Source: Haloterrigena turkmenica DSM 5511
GTDB taxonomy: Archaea; Halobacteriota; Halobacteria; Halobacteriales; Natrialbaceae
Assembly (NCBI RefSeq): GCF_000025325.1
Contig: NC_013747.1
Span: 107,944-171,943, forward strand
Direction: 5' to 3'
Length of the DNA stretch: 64,000 bases
In this document: positions 26,596-33,299 of the stretch, piece after piece
How the letters are laid out: each line of letters opens with the position of its first letter
Position numbering within the stretch: the stretch's first letter is position 1
Notes under the pieces: generated by a model
Seen by the model: only the letters and a program-made list of their open reading frames with translations
What the model was told of the DNA's origin: nothing
Databases searched by the model: none
Program-made: the position numbers and the translations under genes

Positions 26596-27006
26596 TTACA
26601 GATCTCCGACACGTGACCGGACGAGGGCCATGAATTCGTCAGGATCGGCCGGTTTGGCGAAAAAGTCGTTCGCGTCGAGCTCGTCCAGTTCGGGAGAGGC
26701 GTATTCCTCGGGCACGCTGGTTAAGACGGTCACTCGAAGCCGTTTCAGTTCGGGATCGCTTCGAATTTCGTCGAGGACCTGCGTGCCGTCTACTTGCGGC
26801 AGGTTCAGGTCGAGCAGAACGATGTCCGGGCGCGGAACGTCCGTGAATTCGTCCCGTCGGTGAAGGAAGTCGAGCGCTTCCCTCCCGTCGCTCGAGATAT
26901 GAAGGGTACTGTCGGTCCCCTGAAGTGCCTCTTCGACCAGCCGAACGTCTCCGGGATTATCCTCGACTAAGAGGATCTCCACGCTCTCCACAGCCCCTTC
27001 ACCCAT
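26596..27006 (-). CDS. Stand-alone response-regulator receiver
   Basis: The 136-residue protein is a single CheY-like domain. ILLVEDNPGDVRLVEEAL gives the acidic pocket, DIVLLDLNLPQVDG the phospho-acceptor Asp (about residue 66), TVLTSVPEEYA the switch Thr/Ser and FFAKPADPDEF the conserved Lys. No output domain is present. The NPGDVRLVEEAL wording is typical of the receivers paired with phytochrome-like haloarchaeal kinases. The PAS/GAF kinase at 21451-23547 is a plausible partner. This is the last clearly core gene before the accessory island. Confidence 0.9.
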   Translation of the reverse strand: MGEGAVESVEILLVEDNPGDVRLVEEALQGTDSTLHISSDGREALDFLHRRDEFTDVPRPDIVLLDLNLPQVDGTQVLDEIRSDPELKRLRVTVLTSVPEEYASPELDELDANDFFAKPADPDEFMALVRSRVGDL

Positions 27007-27141
27007 GTCACCGGTTTCGGACTATACAGCTAAAAGGACGTATCTCGGTTCGTTCGAGTTCGCCTGCATTTGATGGTTCTATCCAAATTAAACGGAATTT
27101 CTCGTTTTCCTGTCTCACAAGTATTCTTAGGGCTGCTGTAA

Positions 27142-27342
27142 CACCCGTTCTTACTGCGATCTCTGAGGAGTATCGGCCGGAACGAACTGTCGGGACTCCG
27201 TTTCGACGTCCCGCCAGACGAGTGGACCCTGCTAGTCGGATATGTTGGTATATCGACAACTGTAGTTGTCAAATACGCCTCGAGGGGTCTCAGTGAAATC
27301 GCAGTTGCGAGCGTATGCGACATCTACGAGACGACTTACTAA
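27142..27342 (+). pseudogene. Remnant of a small membrane protein gene (no start codon)
   Basis: A stop-to-stop frame of 66 codons reads HPFLLRSLRSIGRNELSGLR, then FDVPPDEWTLLVGYVGISTT and a short end. It contains a plausible membrane segment but no ATG, GTG or TTG start. The composition is protein-like, unlike the other frames here. It is probably the tail of a decayed gene at the island edge. Confidence 0.35.
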
Positions 27343-27424
27343 CTGTCTTCGCACTATCATTATTCGCTCAGGAGCAGACCAGGACGGAGAACGAAGACTG
27401 GGCCGTGTGGCCGAGAGTCGTTGC

Positions 27425-27613
27425 TCAATCTGCGTTAGCGAGGAGACGAGGGTCGAAAACGTACCAGACGATCGTCGTCGGGAGTCCAACCAGCAACGCT
27501 CTCGAGGCGCTCGAATAGTCGAATATAATGGCCACAAGTAAGAGGGCTATCGTGCCCGATCCCCCCCATGAGTAACGCGCACTGTAGTTGAGGAATTGTG
27601 GCACTGGATTCAT
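27425..27613 (-). CDS. Small membrane protein
   Basis: The 62-residue frame MNPVPQFLNYSARYSWGGSG continues with two hydrophobic stretches (TIALLLVAIIFDYSS and ALLVGLPTTIVWYVF). It starts with ATG at 27613, but no clear Shine-Dalgarno is visible. The LLVG-TT-V pattern weakly echoes the remnant at 27142-27342 on the other strand. No family is recognised. It may be a real small protein or a fragment. Confidence 0.4.
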   Translation of the reverse strand: MNPVPQFLNYSARYSWGGSGTIALLLVAIIFDYSSASRALLVGLPTTIVWYVFDPRLLANAD

Positions 27614-27745
27614 TGCCTGACTACAATAGCGATTTGCCGAAGCAGACTCTCGGCTTCGTCCTTGAGTCCGTACGTCGTCATCCGATCACGAAGTTAGCTC
27701 TCATCAACGAGAGTTGGTGATTGTATAGTATTGACTTGTTTGAGG

Positions 27746-27761
27746 TGTCCCCAAGGGGACA
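27746..27761. terminator. GC hairpin downstream of the low-GC gene
   Basis: TGTCCCCAAGGGGACA is a perfect 7-bp stem with a two-base loop. It lies 85 bp beyond the stop of the minus-strand gene ending at 27847 and could terminate or bound it. A similar hairpin, TGCCCC with GGGGCA, is at 28611-28626 on the other side of that gene. Confidence 0.4.
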
Positions 27762-27846
27762 GCGCCAAAAAATTACAGCGCTCCACCCTTACCTCTGTAC
27801 AGCAGAACTCCAGTTGAAGCACATGAAACGGGGGTGTGATGTCTAA

Positions 27847-28560
27847 TTAGAACGTTCCATCTTTGTCTAACCGTTCAATCTCACCATCACATATATCCTT
27901 TAAATCCCCACCTAATTCAAATAGTTCACTATGGTATTCTTCATATCCATCTTTCTCATAATCCTGAAAAAAGCATTTAATCATAAGTCCAGTATATGCA
28001 TCAAACACGTTCTCACCAACGCCAGAGGGCCTATTTGCAAAGTGGGTTACTAGATCTTTGTAATAGTCATACATTTCAGATTCAATCCTGTCGTTCACTT
28101 TCTCCTGATAATGGGCAAATTCTTCTTGAGACTTAAGTTCTATAGTATATTTGTTGACCGTACTCCCACCATTCTCCTCATTAAAACTGATAGCTTGTTC
28201 TGGTACATCATGGACCTCAAACCCAATATTGTCGCCTACATTTTGCAGTTTCTCTACAAAGTCGGCCTTATCATCTACATTTTCCATTTTGATCTCATTA
28301 AGTTCAGTCATTATCTCATCCATCCGTCCTGATGACACTTCTTGAATAGCGTCAAACTCCGATTTTATCATTGACGAAAATAGGACAATTTCCTCACAAA
28401 TGGCTTTAGCTTCCCTGTACCACTCTATTTTCTCTTTTCTCTGCCGCCTTCTCTCACTTAGTCCGTACTGTATTATCTCAGTCGCATTATCTTTGAAAAA
28501 TCCTAGAAAGACACTCACTAGGACAGCTACTACTGCCGTAGGCAAGTCTACACTGACCAT
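27847..28560 (-). CDS. Hypothetical low-GC protein with N-terminal membrane anchor
   Basis: The 237-residue product starts MVSVDLPTAVVAVLVSVFLG, a membrane segment at about residues 6-22, then a charged helical region (ERRRQRKEKIEWYREAKAIC, with Glu/Lys-rich coiled-coil character). A C-terminal soluble domain contains YEEYHSELFELGGDLKDICD. Lys, Ile and Asn are frequent and the DNA is clearly AT-richer than the rest of the window, so recent transfer is likely. Anchored coiled-coil proteins of this kind often occur in defence islands, but no motif supports a function. It stands alone, bracketed by GC hairpins. Confidence 0.75.
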   Translation of the reverse strand: MVSVDLPTAVVAVLVSVFLGFFKDNATEIIQYGLSERRRQRKEKIEWYREAKAICEEIVLFSSMIKSEFDAIQEVSSGRMDEIMTELNEIKMENVDDKADFVEKLQNVGDNIGFEVHDVPEQAISFNEENGGSTVNKYTIELKSQEEFAHYQEKVNDRIESEMYDYYKDLVTHFANRPSGVGENVFDAYTGLMIKCFFQDYEKDGYEEYHSELFELGGDLKDICDGEIERLDKDGTF

Positions 28561-28897
28561 ACAATATCAGTATATTATTGAATGATCAAATATCCGTATG
28601 ACGGCCGTAATGCCCCTAAGGGGGCAGGGTAATTGCGCGGCGCGCAGAGCGCGCGCCGCGCTAACGCAAAGACAGACTGGCGGATTTGAGACGGTAGAAC
28701 GGCGCTCCCTCACTGGTAGGATGCAATGGGACCTCGATAACCAACCTTGTCGAGTCCGCTTAGGAGGGTGAAAACTAGACCAGCTCAAGCGGTAAGTACA
28801 GGTGACTTATGAATTGCTCAGTGTTGACTAAGGATTTATCACAGGTCTGTGATTGTGAACAGGATTAATGCTGGTGGATGTACTATCTCTACTCAGG
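28561..28897. other. Structured 337-bp intergenic region
   Basis: No gene is supported. It holds a hairpin at 28611-28626 (TGCCCC / GGGGCA) and a very strong perfect 11-bp inverted repeat at 28635-28645 and 28651-28661 (GCGCGGCGCGC, loop AGAGC, GCGCGCCGCGC). TTGC before and GCAA after can extend the pairing. The rest (28662-28860) resembles decayed mobile-element sequence but cannot be assigned. Confidence 0.45.
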
Positions 28898-29038
28898 ATG
28901 GGGGTACTCAAAACACTGCGACACTCACACAGCAAGACAGACCTGTACGAGTGCCGAGATTGCGGAGCAAAACTCGACAGAGACATTGGCGAGTGCCCCC
29001 TCTGTAAGTCACACGAGATCGCTCATTACGAATTTTGA
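28898..29038 (+). CDS. 46-residue zinc-ribbon protein
   Basis: ATG 28898 opens MGVLKTLRHSHSKTDLYECR and the product ends CPLCKSHEIAHYEF. Two CxxC knuckles (CRDC near residue 19 and CPLC near 34) form a rubredoxin/zinc-ribbon-like pair. Proteins of this size and pattern are frequent in haloarchaea, often annotated as rubrerythrin-like small proteins, of unknown role. CAGG shortly before ATG is a weak Shine-Dalgarno. Confidence 0.7.
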   Translation: MGVLKTLRHSHSKTDLYECRDCGAKLDRDIGECPLCKSHEIAHYEF

Positions 29039-29091
29039 TCGTTTCTCACAAGCGATTCAGGAGAAATATGGCGTCTTCGATCGTTTAGCCG

Positions 29092-29532
29092 TTACTTGTT
29101 CGTTTCTGTTCGCGGCAGGGCAATGACGGGCCGATTTCCCCGAGTAATGAGTTTAAGCGATAGGTCTCCCGAGAGGAACTGCATAATCCGGTTACCCCCG
29201 CGGGCACGGTACGCGATGGCGCTCGCGTTGACATCGTCGGCAGCCTCAAAGATCGCTCCGACGACGTCGCGAGCGTAAGCGGTATGATCGTCGGCGTCAG
29301 GGAACACTTGCCGGACGGCGGCGTACGACTCCGCGGCTAACTCCTCCGATTGCTCAACGGGTGTTTTGTCTGGCACCCCTTCTCCCTTTTCGACGACGTG
29401 AAGTGCCGTCACACGGTTGGGATCGTACGGTTCGAGTGCTCTCGCCGTCTTCAAGGCATCGTCCTCGTGTGCGACCGGGACGAGAACGTGAGCGAGGAGA
29501 TCACGCTGAGTGGAATCGCTCGTGTTGCTCAT
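29092..29532 (-). CDS. Universal stress protein family, divergent
   Basis: The 146-residue protein has the UspA fold: HVLVPVAHEDDALKTARAL at the start, ALHVVEKGEG in strand 2 and ARDVVGAIFEAADDVNASAI before the nucleotide loop. The usual GxxGxxxxxxxxxG(S/T) loop reads RARGGNRIMQFLSGDLSL, where the last Ser/Thr is Asp, so ATP binding may be lost or altered. It ends VIALPRTETNK. It lies in the accessory island next to small unknown genes. Usp proteins act in stress tolerance; the partner here is unknown. Confidence 0.85.
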   Translation of the reverse strand: MSNTSDSTQRDLLAHVLVPVAHEDDALKTARALEPYDPNRVTALHVVEKGEGVPDKTPVEQSEELAAESYAAVRQVFPDADDHTAYARDVVGAIFEAADDVNASAIAYRARGGNRIMQFLSGDLSLKLITRGNRPVIALPRTETNK

Positions 29533-29607
29533 ACGAGACTTGAGGGAATCCTACACTATAATGATTCGGCGGATTGGTCATCCGGCGTTCGATCGACCGT
29601 TCCTGCT

Positions 29608-29964
29608 TCACTCGTCGTCAAGTTGAACGTCCCCAATGAATCTCCAGTATGGCGATGTCGTGCCATCGGGATGGCGTTCCTGAGTAACGCGGTAGAGGTA
29701 CGGACCGTGCGGGCAGTCGTCACAGTTCTCGCCGCAGTACATCTGTTTTACCACTTCGGTATATCCGTCGTATTCGGTGACCTGAAGGATGTCATCACCG
29801 GGCTGCGGCTCAATCTCAAAGGGATCTTCGTTTTGGAAATTGAGCAGTTCCTGCGCGTGAATAATCGTCTTGTGGAGTTCCTCGACGGTGAGTCCGTTCA
29901 AGTCCGAAACGAGTTGTTCGGGTAACCCCTCTGGAGGAGTCGGTGCGTTTGGAGCGTCATTCAT
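29608..29964 (-). CDS. Hypothetical protein with Cys-His-Gly motif (DUF6788-like)
   Basis: The 118-residue product starts MNDAPNAPTPPEGLPEQLV, with a helical N-terminal half (LTVEELHKTIIHAQELLNFQ). The C-terminal half contains QMYCGENCDDCPHGPYLYR followed by YWRFIGDV. The CxxxCxxCxHGPY pattern resembles the DUF6788 family found near mobile elements, though I am unsure. Three cysteines and one histidine could bind zinc. The start at 29964 is preferred over an in-frame ATG 18 codons earlier, whose extension is Tyr/Trp-rich and non-acidic. Confidence 0.6.
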   Translation of the reverse strand: MNDAPNAPTPPEGLPEQLVSDLNGLTVEELHKTIIHAQELLNFQNEDPFEIEPQPGDDILQVTEYDGYTEVVKQMYCGENCDDCPHGPYLYRVTQERHPDGTTSPYWRFIGDVQLDDE

Positions 29965-30320
29965 AGATGAGATTTCGTACCAGCCGTAGTTAAGCACTGT
30001 CCAGTATTGCATTCGCATCTGTACTTACCGCGGGGTCTATACTAGCTCTGCTTGAATAGAACTCTGAGAAACCAGGTTTCGGTACGACTCCCTGTAGTTG
30101 AACACCAGGAGGATCAATTTCCCGAATATGAACACGAGAACGGGTTTTCCGTGTTCATATTCCGATTTGCCGTTTATCTCCAGAACTGAGGCCTCTCTAT
30201 CTACTTCCAGCTCTCGATATCATAGATGCCAATGATGATATGATCGGAAAGAGCGGGTTCGTGATCACAAATTCGATATGAAGTAAAGAGACAGTATCTC
30301 AATCGTCGCACGGGAAGTTG
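29965..30320. other. 356-bp intergenic region with a 13-bp perfect inverted repeat
   Basis: GAATATGAACACG at 30124-30136 and CGTGTTCATATTC at 30150-30162 form a perfect 13-bp stem with a 13-base loop. It could be a terminator for the minus-strand winged-helix gene ending at 30321, or an operator. No coding frame looks real. Confidence 0.5.
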
Positions 30321-30617
30321 CTACGAAGTCTCGGCTGATACCTCGAGTTCGCTCGCATCGAACTCCTCATCGAGATACGCTTCTCCCTCTTCGGTGATCG
30401 CATAGAGGCCGGTAACGATCTGCTCGAGGAGGCCGTACCGAGCTAACTGTTTGCACCTGCGGCTGGCGTGGCTACTCGAGGGACCACCGAATTTCTCGAC
30501 TGCCGCGGGGGTGAGATTTCCGTGGTCGCGGAAGATCTCGAGGATTCGGTCGTCGACGGGTTGCATCCATTCCGCAGGTTGTCGAACCACGCTTGCAGTA
30601 TTACGAAGTGTATTCAT
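30321..30617 (-). CDS. Winged-helix regulator, PhiH1-repressor type
   Basis: The 98-residue protein starts MNTLRNTASVVRQPAEWMQP at 30617; upstream in-frame ATGs add a Cys/His stretch unlike this family. The winged helix is DDRILEIFRDHGNLTPAAV, then SSSHASRRCKQLARYGLLEQ and a wing GLYAITEEGEAYLDEEF. It is a small DNA-binding repressor of the kind common in haloarchaeal viruses and plasmids. The neighbouring inverted repeat at 30124-30162 is too far downstream to be its own operator. It helps mark the island as mobile-element-derived. Confidence 0.8.
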   Translation of the reverse strand: MNTLRNTASVVRQPAEWMQPVDDRILEIFRDHGNLTPAAVEKFGGPSSSHASRRCKQLARYGLLEQIVTGLYAITEEGEAYLDEEFDASELEVSAETS

Positions 30618-31013
30618 ATGCGCTACGATGTGTGTGAAACACTCACGAACCATGATCACTTAGACTGAAATCCTGCGCTATAACGCAGAGATAGTGAGTA
30701 AGCTATTTATTGTCACGCTGTAATGAGACGTACGGAAGCCGGTCCTTCGGGCACTCGTCGAGAACTGCCCGACGTGTTGGAGCACGTCGGACACGGCTTC
30801 CGATCCCACACCAGGGACTTCAGAAGCCATGCGACAAGAAAGCCCACGGGCCCATAACTGTAGGGCTCACGAGTCAGGCGTAGCGGCCGTCCATCACGAC
30901 GATGGTGACGTGCACTACACGTTGAAAACGTACTGTTACATCTCGCACGCACGCGCGAGCAATCGGACTTCTTCTCGAGACCCGACCACCCACAAACGGC
31001 GAGGTGACCGCTG
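30618..31013. other. 396-bp region with a branched-fold candidate RNA
   Basis: Bases 30733-30802 can fold as a three-way junction. The outer stem is CGGAAGCCG with CGGCTTCCG, the first arm GGGCA with TGCCC (30749-30770), and the second arm CGACGTG with CACGTCG (30770-30789). A short frame at 30829-31014 ends in TGA overlapping the next ATG, but its sequence is His/Arg/Ser-rich and doubtful. No intact transposase is visible. Confidence 0.4.
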
Positions 31014-31274
31014 ATGACCGACGAGCCGCGGGTCCCGACCGATCGCGAGCGCCTCGAGTCAATGCTCATCCGACAGTATCTCGAGCGTCTGGAGGCGCTC
31101 GACGCGGAGACCGAACGGCTGCTCGAGTCGATCGCGGAGACCGAGCCCTTCGACGAGCCGACGCGCGCACGGGCGCGGCGTCACTTACGCGAGATCCGGG
31201 CCCAGCTCCACCCGCTGACGCTCGCGCTTCGGGATCACCCCCACGCCGACGACGAGCTGCGGGACTCGACCTGA
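31014..31274 (+). CDS. Small helical hypothetical protein
   Basis: The 86-residue product MTDEPRVPTDRERLESMLIR is mostly helical and highly charged (QYLERLEALDAETERLLESI, then ARARRHLREIRAQLHPLTLA). No enzyme motif is present. It precedes the coiled-coil protein gene by 75 bp in the same orientation, next to origin 2. Its ATG overlaps the stop of a doubtful 61-codon frame (TGATG). Co-transcription with the downstream gene is likely. Function unknown. Confidence 0.65.
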   Translation: MTDEPRVPTDRERLESMLIRQYLERLEALDAETERLLESIAETEPFDEPTRARARRHLREIRAQLHPLTLALRDHPHADDELRDST

Positions 31275-31349
31275 GTTCGACGCCGCCCGCAGCGTCGCTC
31301 GAGCCGTCGTATCGCCGTCCGACCATCCAGCCCCACACCAGACAGTTCA

Positions 31350-32351
31350 ATGCCATCGTCAGCACCTGACACGGACGCATCGCCGTCGAACAACCCTGAC
31401 CAGACCGCCCACAACGGCGCGTTCGAACGACTTCGCGAGCGCCTCGAGTCCCTCGAGGCCGAACTCGAGCGCAAGGACGACCGCATCGCGGACCTCGAGC
31501 ACGACCGCGATCGGCTCGCGGCGACCGTCGACGAACTCGTGAAGCGAAACGCGGACCTCGAAGCGCGCACCGATGATCTCGAGGACGAGGCCGCTGTTCT
31601 CGAGGAACGAACCACCGACCTCGCTACCGAGACCACCGAACTCGAGGGCCTCACCGAAGCCGCGTGCAACAAGGCCAACGCCAACAAGGAGCGCGTCGCG
31701 GAGCTCCAGTCCCGCGAACTCGAGAAGGGCGCCCACCTCGAGACCGACAACGTCGACGAGTGCGCGGTCACCGTCGCCGACGGCCGCCTCGAGCGCATCG
31801 CGAAGGACGACGGGCACGCCTACTACCGCCTCCCCGAGAGCGCCGACCCGCTCGAGCGCGGCGGCGACGTCTCGCTGGCCTTCGGCGACCTGCTCCCGAT
31901 CCAGCAGCTCGCGCGGATGGACGACGACCGCCGCCGCGCCGCGGCGAACTCGATGCCCACCAGGCTCGCCGCGAAGCTCTGGCGGGCCCGGACCGACCCG
32001 AGCGTCGGCGACGATCCGTGGGAGCGCGGCTGCAAGGACGTCGCCGAGTACGTGAAAGCCAGCGACCTCAGACACTGGATCCGCCGCCGGGAGCCGGGCA
32101 TCTCCGAGAGCTACGCGAAGAAGCTCGTCTCGCGGACGATCGACGCCGCCCTGGACCTCTCGAAGAACCGGCTCGCGGTGCGCCGGCAGACCGAACGCAA
32201 GAACGGCCTCGAGTACACCGAACGACGGCTGCTCCTCCCCGCGGACGCCTCGATCCCCGGCGCGGGGAGCCGCGACGGCGCGACGGCGACCCGAGACGAG
32301 GCCGGCGAGTCGGATCGACCGGACCCGGAGACAACTGGCGTCCACGGCTAG
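31350..32351 (+). CDS. Coiled-coil protein with C-terminal helix-turn-helix-like domain, plasmid type
   Basis: The 333-residue protein has an N-terminal coiled coil at about 25-115 (ERLRERLESLEAELERKDDR; many Leu/Glu heptads). A middle domain at about 130-215 contains SLAFGDLLPIQQLARMDDDR. A basic C-terminal domain contains DVAEYVKASDLRHWIRRREP and YAKKLVSRTIDAALDLSKNR, which looks like a DNA-binding helix bundle. The tail is disordered. Similar proteins recur on haloarchaeal plasmids and integrated elements, as far as I recall, with no assigned function. Its position between small helical protein and origin 2 suggests replication or partition support. A long reverse frame is a shadow. Confidence 0.75.
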   Translation: MPSSAPDTDASPSNNPDQTAHNGAFERLRERLESLEAELERKDDRIADLEHDRDRLAATVDELVKRNADLEARTDDLEDEAAVLEERTTDLATETTELEGLTEAACNKANANKERVAELQSRELEKGAHLETDNVDECAVTVADGRLERIAKDDGHAYYRLPESADPLERGGDVSLAFGDLLPIQQLARMDDDRRRAAANSMPTRLAAKLWRARTDPSVGDDPWERGCKDVAEYVKASDLRHWIRRREPGISESYAKKLVSRTIDAALDLSKNRLAVRRQTERKNGLEYTERRLLLPADASIPGAGSRDGATATRDEAGESDRPDPETTGVHG

Positions 32352-32619
32352 CGCCGTCCACGCGACCACGCCCGCCCTCGAGCGCGGGTGATCTAGTCCC
32401 CGACCGGGACTCGAGACGGTTCCACCGACACGCGATGTAACCGCTCGCGGGTGTTCGCTTGGGTTCGGTAGTTCTGGGTCCGTCACTCGAGCGGTCGTCG
32501 GCGGTCGATCCCGCAGACGGGCCAGCGAGTGCTGGCCGGAGACGACGGCTGTCCACGGGATGGTGAACGATCGGAATATTCGGTCGAGTCGTATTTAGTG
32601 GCGCTGGACTAGAAAGCCA

Positions 32620-32804
32620 TACACCACGTACCGAGTGAAAATGTATGAATCGCCACCTCGGTAGCACTGGTTCACACCTCGTACCGAGTGAACAGGTGAG
32701 GACTTCGGACTGGAAGTTCATACTCATACCCACACCTCGTACCGAGTGTAGAGTGGGATAAGGAGTGCCAGTATCGAGTACTCACACACCTCGTACCGAG
32801 TGTA
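32620..32804 (+). repeat. Left box group of origin 2
   Basis: Boxes at 32620-32640 (TACACCACGTACCGAGTGAA), 32673-32692, 32731-32750 and 32785-32804 share CACACCTCGTACCGAGTG, with one change in the first. Spacing is about 53-58 bp, more regular than in origin 1. Confidence 0.9.
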
Positions 32805-33058
32805 CTTTGCACGAAATAGACAGGAGGATCCTTCTCGAACAGAACCAGAGAGAAGGGAAAGATGACCCAGTTCCATTACAGCTATCTCTTCACCGTTGCT
32901 AACTGGAAGCTGTTAATAATCTTATAGATAAATTTTTCTATATTACTTTCAGACATCGCAAGATGGAATAGCGGCCTAGACTAACCAACGGTTTCTATAA
33001 CGAGTATTTATAAGATAATTCTCGTTGGTTAATCTCGGGCCGGTACTTCTACGACAAT
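32805..33058. other. AT-rich core of origin 2 (candidate unwinding element)
   Basis: Composition turns AT-rich from about 32910 to 33030 (GTTAATAATCTTATAGATAA; GTATTTATAAGATAATTC). It lies between inward-facing boxes, as expected for duplex opening. Confidence 0.7.
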
Positions 33059-33263
33059 ACACTCGGTACGAGGTGTGGGTTGCTGATTGACGAGTCCTCG
33101 CTACCTATCTCTCGTTGACTTCTGAAGGGCGAGAGAGGTCTATCGTTGCTTACACTCGGTATGAGGTGTGTCTGTTCTCTACCTTCTAAATATAATGGAT
33201 AGCTTATCGCCCGTAGAAACTCCTGTAGGTCATATTTTGAGGGGGTCACTCGGCACGAGGTAA
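33059..33263 (-). repeat. Right box group of origin 2
   Basis: Boxes at 33059-33078 (ACACTCGGTACGAGGTGTGG), 33151-33171 (CACTCGGTATGAGGTGTG) and 33246-33263 (TCACTCGGCACGAGGTAA) are the reverse complement of the left boxes. The last lies about 40 bp before the initiator start, and TACCGAGT at 33281-33288 adds a half-site. Confidence 0.88.
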
Positions 33264-33299
33264 GGGAAGGTTTTTGAACATACCGAGTACACTGTAACT

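Larger units (their letters stand above)
32352..33299. other. Replication origin 2
   Basis: About 950 bp without a gene lies upstream of the second orc1/cdc6 gene. Four boxes reading ACACCTCGTACCGAGTG are followed by an AT-rich core, then three boxes in the opposite orientation. An extra nine-base inverted repeat, TAACCAACG (32982) with CGTTGGTTA (33023), sits in the core. The layout is a complete archaeal origin, but the box sequence is unrelated to that of origin 1 and no G-string is seen. Confidence 0.85.

Noticed and set aside
27008..27323. Minus-strand ORFs after the receiver gene
   Set aside because: Both are Arg/Thr-rich and overlap; the plus-strand remnant at 27142-27342 has better composition.
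30829..31014. 61-codon ORF ending in TGA that overlaps the 31014 ATG
   Set aside because: The overlap is suggestive, but the His/Arg/Ser-rich product and possible RNA structure next to it argue against coding; kept only as a note.
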